64,000 bases of DNA from Lachnospiraceae bacterium AC2029 (GTDB taxonomy: Bacteria > Bacillota > Clostridia > Lachnospirales > Lachnospiraceae), in the NCBI GenBank assembly GCA_000703065.1, contig JNLK01000001.1:620001-684000 (forward strand), read 5' to 3'. Below are positions 45,690 through 54,391 of this stretch, piece after piece. The translations under genes and the position numbers were made by a program. Under the pieces are notes generated by a model. It was given only the letters and a program-made list of their open reading frames with translations. It did not search any database and was not told the origin of the DNA. Each line of letters starts with the position of its first letter. Position 1 is the stretch's first letter.

Positions 45690-46460
45690 TTACCAGCAGG
45701 TATATACATCGATCGTTCCGTAGGAACATCCGGTATCGTATACCTTTGCGGGTCCGAGTGATGTCATCAGTGTGGAGTACACTCTCATGAAACTCTGGTT
45801 TGATGCAACGCAGATATAACCGTCCTTATCGCGGATCGTTCCGTCCTCTGCGATGTGCTTGCCCGGAATCTTCACGGCCGTTGCCTGACCGCAGCCTTCC
45901 TTCGTGGAATACCAGGTCTCGCGGTGTCCGTTATAGCGGATGCTTCCGTTGGACCGAGTGAGATGTCCGTTGGCTGCTTCATAGGGCTTCGAGTACATCA
46001 GTCGGATTCCTTTATAATACTCGCCTGTCGCATCCTTTGCGATCTCTCTTTCTGCAGCTTCCTTCTCAGCTTCTTCCTTGGCTCTCGCATCGGCAAGTGC
46101 CTTTGCTCTTACCTGGATCCGCTTGGAAACCTGTGCCTTGCGGAGCGCGATCCTCTCGGCCTTTTCTTCCTCAAGTCTTGCCTGCTCCGTCAGTTCGTCT
46201 TTCCTCTGTTCTACGATGTCATAGGTGGGGATCTGCTCTGTTACAAGTGACACGCCTGCTGTCTTGGTGTCCTTCTCTTCCATAAGGCAGTTCACAAATG
46301 CTTCTGCATATTTTTCCTGATCTGCGGAAGATACAACCTCTTCGATGGACACCTGAATGCCGGTCTCCTGCTCTGCACTTTTGGCCTCCGCTAAATCGAG
46401 CGGATCACACTGACTGCAGACCGCGATAAGACCCAATGCCATAAGCGGCAGCTTCTTCAT
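45690..46460 (-). CDS. exported coiled-coil protein with 3D-type C-terminal domain
   Basis: 256 residues. Hydrophobic N-terminus for export (a Cys near residue 19 is not in a clear lipobox), an Ala/Glu/Lys/Arg-rich coiled coil about 75-150, then a C-terminal domain with the Asp-rich pattern IAEDGTIRDKDGYICVASN and KVYDTGCSYGTIDVYTCW, as in 3D (double-psi barrel) domains of wall hydrolases and Rpf-like proteins. Two Cys pairs may form disulfides. Wall remodelling is plausible. ATG at 46460 is 9 bases after AAAGG; ATG at 46466 is also possible. It has its own promoter. Confidence 0.75.
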   Translation of the reverse strand: MKKLPLMALGLIAVCSQCDPLDLAEAKSAEQETGIQVSIEEVVSSADQEKYAEAFVNCLMEEKDTKTAGVSLVTEQIPTYDIVEQRKDELTEQARLEEEKAERIALRKAQVSKRIQVRAKALADARAKEEAEKEAAEREIAKDATGEYYKGIRLMYSKPYEAANGHLTRSNGSIRYNGHRETWYSTKEGCGQATAVKIPGKHIAEDGTIRDKDGYICVASNQSFMRVYSTLMTSLGPAKVYDTGCSYGTIDVYTCW

Positions 46461-46516
46461 AGCCATAATCCTTTGTTTTCTCCTCTTTTTTTTCGTATTT
46501 CATAGAGTTCTGCGAG

Positions 46517-46545
46517 ATTATAGCAATGTCGTAACAATTTTGCAA
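46517..46545 (-). promoter_or_regulatory. promoter of the 3D-domain gene
   Basis: Minus strand: TTGCAA (46540-46545), 17-base spacer, TATAAT (46517-46522). The -10 is a perfect consensus and lies about 55 bases before the start codon. Confidence 0.75.
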
Positions 46546-46626
46546 CACTTTTGTATGAAATTTGTAGGAATTACATAATTATTCTGTATTATTTGGAAAG
46601 AATTAACACTTTTGACTATGAATTTA

Positions 46627-48033
46627 CTAAGAATTTGCGAGAATTACTTCTCTCAGCGCTCTTCCGGATTCCAGCTTTTTCAGCATTTCCAGGGCCGGAT
46701 TCGTCCTTCTTTCGGCCCGTTCAAAGAGCGGTTCCAGGAAATGTTCCTCTCCGTGTCCCCGTTCCACAAGTCCGTCCTCGGCCAGCTCCAGAACCTTCCT
46801 GATCAGGTTGTAGGCCGCATCATCGAATCGGGTCGTATGGTTCTTCCGCACAAAGATCTCCCTCAGTTCTCCCACGCTGTACCCCTGCTGGTACAGATCA
46901 ACTTCATGAGCCAGGAGTCCCGACAGCTTCGGAAGCTTCTTCAGCAATCCCGCATGGAACGCCGCAACGCTCATCACATCCTGCACCGGCTGCTCGCAAA
47001 CGGACCGGAATTCCACCGTTCCCCGGAATGTCAGATCGTTGAACTTGAAGGACCGGAGAAACGCCAGGTCCGAAAGCTGCGGTTCGAAGGACGCAAACCG
47101 GTACCGCCCCTCCTCCGGATCAAAATACTCTCCCCGGACCACCTTGCCGCGAAAATATTCATCCAGCGGAACCGGCGGAAAATTGATGTACTTCCCGTCC
47201 CGCTCCAGACAGTACAGACTCTCGGAGCAAATGTACCGCACGATCTCATCCACGCTATGCAGGCGCTTGTCATACTCGTCTACATTGTGCGGGTTCAGCC
47301 CGTGAAGGCTGTGCTTCCACAGATAGTCCCGGCTGGCCAGGAACCGGTGGTGCTCATCCGCATCGAAGGCGGAGTTTGCAAAAAGCAGCGCCTTTAACGG
47401 CTCCAGCCGATTGAAGGTGTTCAGGATCTCCACCACATTGTCCCGCTCCACATCCACCTGCACCTGAGACGCACAGCTGAACAGTCCGAAATGCGGATAA
47501 TCATGAAAATGTATTCGATTCCCATACTGCTGATATGACTCCAGATGATGCAGCAGCATCCGGTATCTTCCATTGTGAATGGGCTCCACCCGGTTCACAG
47601 GGTAGCCCGGATTGATCCCCATCCCGGTCAGGGTGTGGTTCTCCGACAGCAGTATCTCCTGTACGTACGCGTAATATTTCAAGAAGCGCTCCTGCAACGC
47701 ACAGATACTATCCTCGATCCCGAAGGAAAACTCCATGGTATTATAACTGCAGTCAAAGGAAATGGTGTCGCCCGTCTTCGGATCCTCCGCCAGGTAGATC
47801 TCTTCATCCTCGTCTCTGGACACCTCCGAAAAACCGAACCGAAGCACAAAGCTCTCGGCCAGCCGGTGAACCACATCAAAATCAACCGGTTGTGTCACCT
47901 CGGAAAGTCCGATCCCGTTCAGGTTCACGATCGGATACTCCAGTTCAACTCCAACAACCGGCTTTGCTTTTCTTTCTGTCGGGCGGATATACTTCTGACA
48001 GAGCGCCTCGATCAGTTCATTTTCAGTGATCAT
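46627..48033 (-). CDS. GCS2-family glutamate-cysteine ligase-like enzyme A
   Basis: 468 residues with the GCS2-type carboxylate-amine ligase pattern: GVELEYPIVNL (substrate/metal Glu), DCSYNTMEFSFG, then FSCASQVQVDV and a late Arg-rich GTVEFRSVCEQP. Such enzymes join an amino group to the gamma-carboxyl of glutamate or a similar acid using ATP. GGAGGG lies 7 bases before the ATG. It follows the class II amidotransferase by 75 bases. A second divergent GCS2-type enzyme sits on the other side of that gene, so the pair may act in sequence. No glutathione synthetase gene is nearby. Confidence 0.82.
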   Translation of the reverse strand: MITENELIEALCQKYIRPTERKAKPVVGVELEYPIVNLNGIGLSEVTQPVDFDVVHRLAESFVLRFGFSEVSRDEDEEIYLAEDPKTGDTISFDCSYNTMEFSFGIEDSICALQERFLKYYAYVQEILLSENHTLTGMGINPGYPVNRVEPIHNGRYRMLLHHLESYQQYGNRIHFHDYPHFGLFSCASQVQVDVERDNVVEILNTFNRLEPLKALLFANSAFDADEHHRFLASRDYLWKHSLHGLNPHNVDEYDKRLHSVDEIVRYICSESLYCLERDGKYINFPPVPLDEYFRGKVVRGEYFDPEEGRYRFASFEPQLSDLAFLRSFKFNDLTFRGTVEFRSVCEQPVQDVMSVAAFHAGLLKKLPKLSGLLAHEVDLYQQGYSVGELREIFVRKNHTTRFDDAAYNLIRKVLELAEDGLVERGHGEEHFLEPLFERAERRTNPALEMLKKLESGRALREVILANS

Positions 48034-48108
48034 ATGGTATTCCCTCCAAAAATACGATTTCCCGTGTGATCATCTGTTCCGCCATCCGTCTCCGGTGGCA
48101 TTTCCGAC

Positions 48109-48882
48109 TTACAGTCCCGAGTAACTCAGATAGAGCAGCCGCAGCTGTTCCTCATTTTCCACATAGGTTCCATTATGCTTCTCTCCAGTATAGATTCGGT
48201 ATCCGTCCTTATAGATCAGCATCTGATTCTGCGGCACCTCGTTCCAGTTCCCCGTCCCCAGCGGCCGTGTGGAGAAAAATACGGCGTCATTCTCCTCCCG
48301 GATATAAAGAGTCCCGGGCGCATTTTTATGAACATACAGATACTCGCCGTCACTGAAGACGAGATTCAGCTTGTTGCCCGGAGAGAGATGCACCACAACC
48401 TCCTCCGCAACCCGGAAGCGTTCATTTACGTCAAATGAGTTCAGCTCATCCTCCAGGTTCTCGTTGATCTGATCCACCAGGTAAAGCAGGACGCGCTCAC
48501 TGTCGGTGGTTCCCTTCTGCCGGTGGAGATACGGACTCAGGACACCGGACTCGAAAATGGTCCCGTTATGCATCAGTGTCCAGACACGTCCGGACACATC
48601 CCGTGTTACAAAAGGATGCGTATTCCTGTACTCCACGTCACCGATGGTTGCCTTCCGGATGTGTGCCATCACGGTCGTCACTTCAAAGCCCGCCGCCAGA
48701 CGATTCTTCAGATAGGCGCTGTCAGATGCCCGTACCGGTTCCCGTTCCACGTTCTGGAACCCATTTTCAAAGACAGCGATTCCCCATCCGTTGGAGTGCT
48801 CCCGACTGTGTGAGAAGAATTCCTTCAACAGTCCCGTCACCGGTGTCTTATTTTTTGCGCTTACCGCGAAAAGCTCACACAT
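48109..48882 (-). CDS. class II glutamine amidotransferase (EgtC/YafJ type)
   Basis: 257 residues. The mature N-terminus would be Cys2 (MCELFAVSAK), the Ntn nucleophile; HSNGWGIAVFENG, AHIRKATIGDVEYRNTHPF and LMHNGTIFES are the glutaminase-domain signatures. No synthase domain is fused. In ergothioneine clusters the similar EgtC removes a gamma-glutamyl group after an EgtA ligase has added glutamate to cysteine; here two EgtA-like genes flank it, but EgtB and EgtD are absent. GGAGGGG is 6-8 bases upstream of the ATG. Confidence 0.85.
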   Translation of the reverse strand: MCELFAVSAKNKTPVTGLLKEFFSHSREHSNGWGIAVFENGFQNVEREPVRASDSAYLKNRLAAGFEVTTVMAHIRKATIGDVEYRNTHPFVTRDVSGRVWTLMHNGTIFESGVLSPYLHRQKGTTDSERVLLYLVDQINENLEDELNSFDVNERFRVAEEVVVHLSPGNKLNLVFSDGEYLYVHKNAPGTLYIREENDAVFFSTRPLGTGNWNEVPQNQMLIYKDGYRIYTGEKHNGTYVENEEQLRLLYLSYSGL

Positions 48883-48991
48883 GTTCCGCCCCTCCTATTA
48901 TCATTTCCTGTTGCTTCCCCGTGTACCTGTCCATGCTCCTGTCCATACACAGAGATTCCCATGTTCATACTCAGCCGTTCATCGCTTACGT

Positions 48992-50296
48992 TCATCCCAC
49001 GGATCGTTCCTTCAGATCTGTCAACACTTCCTTCCTGCCGTCCGGGAGCGCCTTCCGGGCTCCGCCCTTCGGTTCCTTCCCGTCTCCTGCCTGCAGTTCC
49101 TTCAGGTAGACCTTCTCGTCCTCCGGCAGCACCGTTTCCGCCAGACGGATCATGTCCTTGATCCAGGCCCGCACCCTTTTTCCGGCGTAGATGACAGCCT
49201 CCTCTCCCTGGATCTCGGTCCGGAACACTGCCTCCTCCACATCGATCAGATGTCCGGAGAGCAGCTTCTCCAGCTGTTTCAGATTCTCTTCATAATAGAA
49301 GAGTCCCTTCAGCAGCGCCGCATATCCCAGGGCCTTCCGGATCGGGACGCTGTCCGCAACTCTTACCTCCAGATATCGCTTCAACCGGATATGATGAAAG
49401 AACATGGAAAGCAAATGTTCCACCACCGCTTTCTGCCGTTCCGGTTCTTCCGACAGTTCCGACAGCCGAAGGATCTCCGGGAGCTTCTTCTCCCCTGCCC
49501 AGGTGGTTTCCCCTGCATCCGTCAGCACCACCAGGGGCCGGCTGAGCAGCAGGTCCGCATAGGCGTCATAACCGAACTTTCCCTGGAAGGCTCCGGGGAA
49601 GAAGCCTGTCCGGTCCGGATCCAGGTCTTCCCAGATCTGTGTACGGAGCAAATGTTTTCCCTTTCTTTCAGCAACCCGGCTGTCCGGATAGGATTTGTTC
49701 TCCATCAGCTGCATCAGGACCGGCGACAGGATCGTAAGAAGCCTGAGCTTCCGTACCATATCCTCCTCCGACGCATAATCCAGGGAGATCTGCGTCGATG
49801 CGGACGCCCGCATCATGTAGGATCCGTATCGTCCGGAGGTCCGGAAATACCGGTCCATGAAATAATAACGGTTCTTTGGGATCAGCGGAAGCTCCGTCGG
49901 ATGGATCCGTCCTGCTTCCACTCCGGGATGAAGGCCTCTCGTCACGAGCGTGTATCCGATGCTCCCCAGGACCGGATCCCATACGGAACGGAAGCCCTGA
50001 TAGATTTCTTCAACCTTCGCCAGGGATTCAAATGGAGCAATGCTGACCTCAAGCTGACAGGCGGGCTCCACGCTGATCGTATGATCTCCCGCATCGTATC
50101 CCACCACATGGCCTTCCGCATAGACCAGCTCAGCCCCGAGCTTCTCCGCGATTCTCCGGATCAGATCAGAGAGGACATCAAATTCGATCCCTTCATCCAT
50201 CTCATTTAACACAAAATGTTCCAGTTCCAGACCGACTCTCTGCCGGTCCGTCTCCCCGGCCCGAATATATTTTGTAACAACCGCTCTGTCCTGCAT
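48992..50296 (-). CDS. GCS2-family glutamate-cysteine ligase-like enzyme B
   Basis: 434 residues. VGLELEHFVLNE, HTISVEPACQLEVSIAPFESL and RASASTQISLDY are the EgtA/GshA (GCS2) signatures; KRYLEVRVADSVPIR matches the Arg loop. Closer to proteobacterial/plant-type and EgtA ligases than enzyme A is. The ribosome binding site is weak (GGGG close to the ATG). It begins 84 bases after the ABC ATPase gene, so it is probably transcribed with the sulfur amino acid transporters, which supports a sulfur-containing substrate. Confidence 0.83.
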   Translation of the reverse strand: MQDRAVVTKYIRAGETDRQRVGLELEHFVLNEMDEGIEFDVLSDLIRRIAEKLGAELVYAEGHVVGYDAGDHTISVEPACQLEVSIAPFESLAKVEEIYQGFRSVWDPVLGSIGYTLVTRGLHPGVEAGRIHPTELPLIPKNRYYFMDRYFRTSGRYGSYMMRASASTQISLDYASEEDMVRKLRLLTILSPVLMQLMENKSYPDSRVAERKGKHLLRTQIWEDLDPDRTGFFPGAFQGKFGYDAYADLLLSRPLVVLTDAGETTWAGEKKLPEILRLSELSEEPERQKAVVEHLLSMFFHHIRLKRYLEVRVADSVPIRKALGYAALLKGLFYYEENLKQLEKLLSGHLIDVEEAVFRTEIQGEEAVIYAGKRVRAWIKDMIRLAETVLPEDEKVYLKELQAGDGKEPKGGARKALPDGRKEVLTDLKERSVG

Positions 50297-50380
50297 ACGC
50301 CCCGCACTATCCCTTCTTCATTTCCGCTGTTCTTTCCTACCTTCACATTCCCCGCAATGCCTCGCCTGCACAAATGCTGC

Positions 50381-51430
50381 TCACCCCGTCTTCCGGACAT
50401 TCTTCTGCACCTTCTCGTAGGAGAAGCTGCTGAGGAACTGTCTCGCCCGTTCTGTCCTCGGTGCGCGGAAGAAGCTGTTGCCGCCTGCCTCCTCCACGAT
50501 CCCTCCCTGATCCAGGAAGATCACTCTGTCCGCGATGGCACGGGCAAATGCCATCTCATGCGTTACGATCACCATGGTCCGTCCCTGCTCCGCCAGCCGG
50601 AGGAGCACCTCCAGCACCTCGCGGATCATTTCCGGATCCAGCGCTGCCGTGACTTCATCGAACAGCAGCACCTCCGGGTGCATGGCCAGAGCCCGGACGA
50701 TGGCGACACGCTGCCGCTGTCCGCCCGAAAGCTGTCTCGGATATGCATCCGCCTTGTCCTCCAGAGCTACCTGCTTCAGGAGTGCCAGGGCTTCCTCGCG
50801 AACCTTCTTCTTGTCCCGCTTCTGCACCTTGAGGGGTGCCAGCATGATATTCTGGAGGATCGTCTTATGTGGAAAGAGTTCATAACTCTGGAACACCATT
50901 CCCACCTTCTGCCGGATGGCTGCCAGTTGCTTTTCCTGACCGTTCCTTCTTCTTCCTCTGCCCTGCGCATAGCTTCCGCTGTCCTGTGCGCCGCTTCGCT
51001 TCCCATGCGCATCGCTTCCGCTGTCCTGTGCGCCGCTTCGCTTCCCCCGTGCGTTGCTTCCGCTATCCTGCGGATTGCTTCCTCTGCCCTGCGCGTCGCT
51101 TCCGCTGTCCTGCGCGCCGCTTCGCTTCCCCGGCGCATCGCTTCCTCTGTCCTGCGCGCCGCTTCCTCTGTCCTGTCCGCTCCGTCCGCTTCTCCTGCCC
51201 GGCTTGTCACCTTCGGCCGCATTAATCACTTCCCCCCGGAAGCTCACCTGTCCGCTCTGGATCGTCTCCAGCCCGTTCAGGCAGCGGAGCAGTGTGCTCT
51301 TGCCGCAGCCCGAGGGCCCCAGGATCACAACCACCTCCCCCTCCCGGACGGAGAGAGAGACATCCTTCAGGATCACATTTTCACCATATGCCTTTTTCAG
51401 ATTCTCCACACGGATCAGTTTCTCACTCAT
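50381..51430 (-). CDS. polar amino acid ABC transporter ATPase with heptapeptide-repeat insert
   Basis: 349 residues; typical family members have about 245. Walker A GPSGCGKSTLLRCLNGLE at the usual place, then about 100 extra residues made of seven-residue repeats of the form GSDAQGR / RSGAQDS (21-bp units, DNA about 50950-51220), then the normal Q-loop IRQKVGMVFQSYELFPH, signature LSGGQRQRVAI and Walker B VLLFDEVTAALD. The core is otherwise intact. Its ATG overlaps the stop of the upstream permease (ATGA). It powers the two polar amino acid permeases just upstream; cystine is the likely substrate from context. Confidence 0.9.
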   Translation of the reverse strand: MSEKLIRVENLKKAYGENVILKDVSLSVREGEVVVILGPSGCGKSTLLRCLNGLETIQSGQVSFRGEVINAAEGDKPGRRSGRSGQDRGSGAQDRGSDAPGKRSGAQDSGSDAQGRGSNPQDSGSNARGKRSGAQDSGSDAHGKRSGAQDSGSYAQGRGRRRNGQEKQLAAIRQKVGMVFQSYELFPHKTILQNIMLAPLKVQKRDKKKVREEALALLKQVALEDKADAYPRQLSGGQRQRVAIVRALAMHPEVLLFDEVTAALDPEMIREVLEVLLRLAEQGRTMVIVTHEMAFARAIADRVIFLDQGGIVEEAGGNSFFRAPRTERARQFLSSFSYEKVQKNVRKTG

Positions 51431-52107
51431 GCTACAGCCCATTTCCTTTCCAGGTGTTTTGCCAGTCTGCCGATGGGCCAGCAGGCTGCGAAATACAGCA
51501 GAAATACCACTGCATATACACCAAATGCCGCATTCGGAGATGCGGTACGATTTGCTTCAATGATCTGCTGCCCCACCTTCAGGACCTCCACCACGCCGAT
51601 CATCATCACCAGGCTGGTGGTCTTGATCATTCGCGTGATCAGATTGATGGACAGCGGGATCAGCCGCCGCAGTGTCTGAGGGATCACTACGGAAATGTAG
51701 GTCTGCCCCTTTGTCAGTCCCAGGGCCCAGGCACTTTCATACTGATGCTTCGGGATGCTGATCAGAGCGCCCCGTACCAGGTCACCCATTTCCGCCGTAC
51801 CCCAGAAGCTGAAGACGATGATGGCCGCCACCTCCGCATCCAGGTCCCACCCGAAGATCCGGGTCGATCCGAAGAATACGATGAAGAGCAAGACCATTTG
51901 CGGCATGATCCGGACGATCTCCAGATACAACCTTGTGAAGATCCGGATCGCCGGATGCTTCTTCGTCATCAGGATCCCGATCAGGATCCCGAAGGGCAGG
52001 CTGATCAGGACTGCGATCAGACTGATCCGAAGGGAGACCCACAGGCCTTCCAGAAGGCGGATCCCGTTGGTTCCCTTGAAGAGAACATCAATCCCCAAAT
52101 CCTGCAT
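51427..52107 (-). CDS. polar amino acid ABC permease 2
   Basis: 226 residues, five or so transmembrane helices, HisM/GlnP type: LLEGLWVSLRISLIAVLISLP at the start and the EAA loop ESAWALGLTKGQTYISVVIPQTLRRLIP. It overlaps permease 1 by 20 bases and the ATPase by 4. The two permeases probably form a heterodimer. Confidence 0.92.
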   Translation of the reverse strand: MQDLGIDVLFKGTNGIRLLEGLWVSLRISLIAVLISLPFGILIGILMTKKHPAIRIFTRLYLEIVRIMPQMVLLFIVFFGSTRIFGWDLDAEVAAIIVFSFWGTAEMGDLVRGALISIPKHQYESAWALGLTKGQTYISVVIPQTLRRLIPLSINLITRMIKTTSLVMMIGVVEVLKVGQQIIEANRTASPNAAFGVYAVVFLLYFAACWPIGRLAKHLERKWAVA

Positions 52108-52747
52108 GTCGCACCCTCCTTTCCATCCGGCTTCCCAGGATCGATACCGGAAGCAGGATGATCAGATAGAAGATCACCAGCAGCACCAGGCTCTCCGTGG
52201 TCTTGTAGTAAAGTCCGATCAGATCCTTCGCGGTAAACATCAGGTCCATCAGGCTGATGGCCGAAAATACGCTGGTCTCCTTCAGGAGGAAGATCACATT
52301 TGCCGTGAAGCCCGGAATACTGACGGATACTGCCTGGGGAAGGATCACATACCTGAGAGCCTGCCAGCGGGTCATTCCCAGCGACAGTGCACTCTCCGTC
52401 TGGATCTTCTCCACGGTATCCAGTCCGCTTCGCAGTGTCTCCGCCATGTAGGCCCCGCCCAGAAGTCCCAGGCCCAGGATCCCGCAGAGCTCCGCACCCA
52501 GCTGAATCCCAAGCTTCGGAAGTCCGAAGTAGAGAAAGAACAGCTGCACCAGAAGCGGCGTATTCCGAAAGAGTTCGATATAGCCTCCGGCGATCACGCG
52601 CAGCACCGGGATCTTCAGATACCGGATCAGTGCGGTGACGGATCCGATCAGGAACGCCAGGAGGATTCCCAGCCATCCGATCCAGAACGTCAGCCAGAGC
52701 GCCTTTTCAAAGAGCGGCAGATAGGATTGTATTACTTCCCAGTTCAT
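52088..52747 (-). CDS. polar amino acid ABC permease 1
   Basis: 219 residues of the HisM/GlnP family: FEKALWLTFWIGWLGILLAFLIG, FRNTPLLVQLFFLYFGLP, and EAA loop TESALSLGMTRWQALRYVILPQAV. The start at 52747 overlaps the metI-type stop codon (ATGA), indicating translational coupling between two ABC systems of different families in one operon. Confidence 0.92.
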   Translation of the reverse strand: MNWEVIQSYLPLFEKALWLTFWIGWLGILLAFLIGSVTALIRYLKIPVLRVIAGGYIELFRNTPLLVQLFFLYFGLPKLGIQLGAELCGILGLGLLGGAYMAETLRSGLDTVEKIQTESALSLGMTRWQALRYVILPQAVSVSIPGFTANVIFLLKETSVFSAISLMDLMFTAKDLIGLYYKTTESLVLLVIFYLIILLPVSILGSRMERRVRHAGFGD

Positions 52748-53406
52748 GTTGTTCGCCGATCTACCTTTCTTGACAGAAGCATTCCCAACCATTGCAGAAG
52801 CTGCATCAGCAGTACCAGCACCGCAACCGTGATCAGCATGATCTGGGTCTCATAACGATAGTACCCGTAGCGGATCGCGATATCTCCCAGTCCGCCTCCG
52901 CCGACCACCCCGGCCATAGCTGAGTATCCGAGAATGGTACCCAGCGCAATCGTAACACCAACCAGGAGGGATGTTCTGGCTTCGGCGATCAGCACTTTGC
53001 GGACAATGGTAAATGGGCTCGCCCCGAGACTGACTGCTGCTTCGATGACTCCATGATCCACTTCCTTCAGCGAGTTCTCCACCATACGGGCGATAAGGGG
53101 TGCCGCGGCAAGCGTCAGGGGAACGATAGTCGCCGTCGTTCCGTAGCTCTTACCGACCACCAGCCTCGTAAAGGGCTGGATCAGGATCAGCAAGATCAGG
53201 AAGGGAACGCTTCTTGTAATATTGATGATCAGATCCAGCGCCCGATATAGGATCGGCCGCGGACTGATTCCGTCCTTACCTGTGATCGTCAGAAGGACAC
53301 CCAGCGGAAGTCCGATCAGATAGCCCAGGGCTGTGGAAATGAGCACCATTCCCAGAGTATCTGCGGTTCCCTCCAGCAGCATGGGCCAGATATCAGACCA
53401 CTGCAT
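52744..53406 (-). CDS. metI: methionine-type ABC permease (MetI)
   Basis: 220 residues, five predicted helices. ITRSVPFLILLILIQPFTR and the EAA loop EAAVSLGASPFTIVRKVLIAEA are typical of MetI; GVVGGGGLGDIAIRYGYYR follows. It overlaps metN by 14 bases. With MetN and the NlpA half of the fused binding protein it makes a methionine-uptake system. Confidence 0.93.
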   Translation of the reverse strand: MQWSDIWPMLLEGTADTLGMVLISTALGYLIGLPLGVLLTITGKDGISPRPILYRALDLIINITRSVPFLILLILIQPFTRLVVGKSYGTTATIVPLTLAAAPLIARMVENSLKEVDHGVIEAAVSLGASPFTIVRKVLIAEARTSLLVGVTIALGTILGYSAMAGVVGGGGLGDIAIRYGYYRYETQIMLITVAVLVLLMQLLQWLGMLLSRKVDRRTT

Positions 53407-54190
53407 ACAGTCCCTCCTCTCCGACGATCTCTTCTTCCAGCTGCTCGGACTCCTCCAGAAGCAGAAGTCTCTTTGCAGCCTTTGACTGCGGGTTACGAAA
53501 TACTTCCTTTACCGGTCCGGTCTCCGCCACCGCTCCGTGGTGCAGGACCGTTACCCGGTCACAGATCTCCGTGATGACACGCATTTCATGGGTGATGATC
53601 ACGATGGAGATCCCATACTCACGATTTACCCTCTTCAGCAGCTCCAGGATCGTCCGTGTGGTCTTCGGATCCAGGGCACTGGTCGCCTCGTCACACAGGA
53701 TGATCCGCGGGTGAGATGCCAGGGCTCTTGCGATGGCCACTCTCTGCCGCTGCCCTCCGGACAACTGGGCGGGATAAGCCTTCGCCTTTCCCTCCAGTCC
53801 CACCGTCCGAAGAAATTCATATGCCTGCTGCCGCGCCTCCTTCTTCCGAAGGCCGGCGATCTCCAGAGGAAAGCAGACATTGTCCAGAACAGTTCTCTGC
53901 ATCAGCAGATTGAAATGCTGAAAGATCATCGCTATGTTCTGCCGCTCTTTCCGAAGCTCCGTACCGGACAGGGTGAGGAGATCCTTCCCCTCCACCCGGA
54001 TCTGTCCGGATTCCGGCTGCTCCAGCAGGTTGATGCAACGAACCAGCGTGCTCTTTCCCGCACCGGACAGCCCGATCACGCCGTAGATCTCGCCTTCCTC
54101 CACGGATAGGCTTACATCCTTCAGGGCCTGTACCTGACCGCTCTTTCCGGTATACGTTTTCGTTACCTGTTCCAACTCAATGACTGCCAT
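53393..54190 (-). CDS. metN: methionine-type ABC ATPase (MetN, short form)
   Basis: 265 residues. Walker A GLSGAGKSTLVRCINLLE, Q-loop FQHFNLLMQRTVLDNV, signature LSGGQRQRVAIARAL, Walker B ILCDEATSALDP. E. coli MetN is about 343 residues with a C-terminal regulatory methionine-binding (NIL) domain; this protein stops after the ATPase core plus a short acidic tail, so trans-inhibition by methionine is probably absent. AAGGAGG precedes the ATG. Confidence 0.92.
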   Translation of the reverse strand: MAVIELEQVTKTYTGKSGQVQALKDVSLSVEEGEIYGVIGLSGAGKSTLVRCINLLEQPESGQIRVEGKDLLTLSGTELRKERQNIAMIFQHFNLLMQRTVLDNVCFPLEIAGLRKKEARQQAYEFLRTVGLEGKAKAYPAQLSGGQRQRVAIARALASHPRIILCDEATSALDPKTTRTILELLKRVNREYGISIVIITHEMRVITEICDRVTVLHHGAVAETGPVKEVFRNPQSKAAKRLLLLEESEQLEEEIVGEEGLYAVV

Positions 54191-54285
54191 ACTATCCTCC
54201 TTGCCAGGCTGAAGAGGGATGAAGAAAATGTGGCAAGTACCGTAACCTCCTTCATCACCTCATTCCTCAGGATGACATATTTCCT

Positions 54286-54387
54286 ATCCATCACCCGGAT
54301 GTCATTTCTTCCCATCCGTCGCACGGATGTCATTCTGTCCCATCCATCGCTCGGATGTCATTCTGTCCCATCCGTTTCACGGATGTT
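54286..54387. repeat. 28-bp tandem repeats with internal dyads
   Basis: Three full units (54286-54313, 54314-54341, 54342-54369) and a partial fourth (54370-54387). Each holds CATCCG and CGGATG separated by a few bases and ends CATTCTGTCCC or similar. They fill most of the 201-base gap between the fused binding-protein gene and metN on the same mRNA, where serial hairpins could protect or tune the upstream message. Confidence 0.88.
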
Positions 54388-54391
54388 AGTG

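Noticed and set aside
54286-54387. CRISPR array
   Set aside because: Units abut directly with no spacers.
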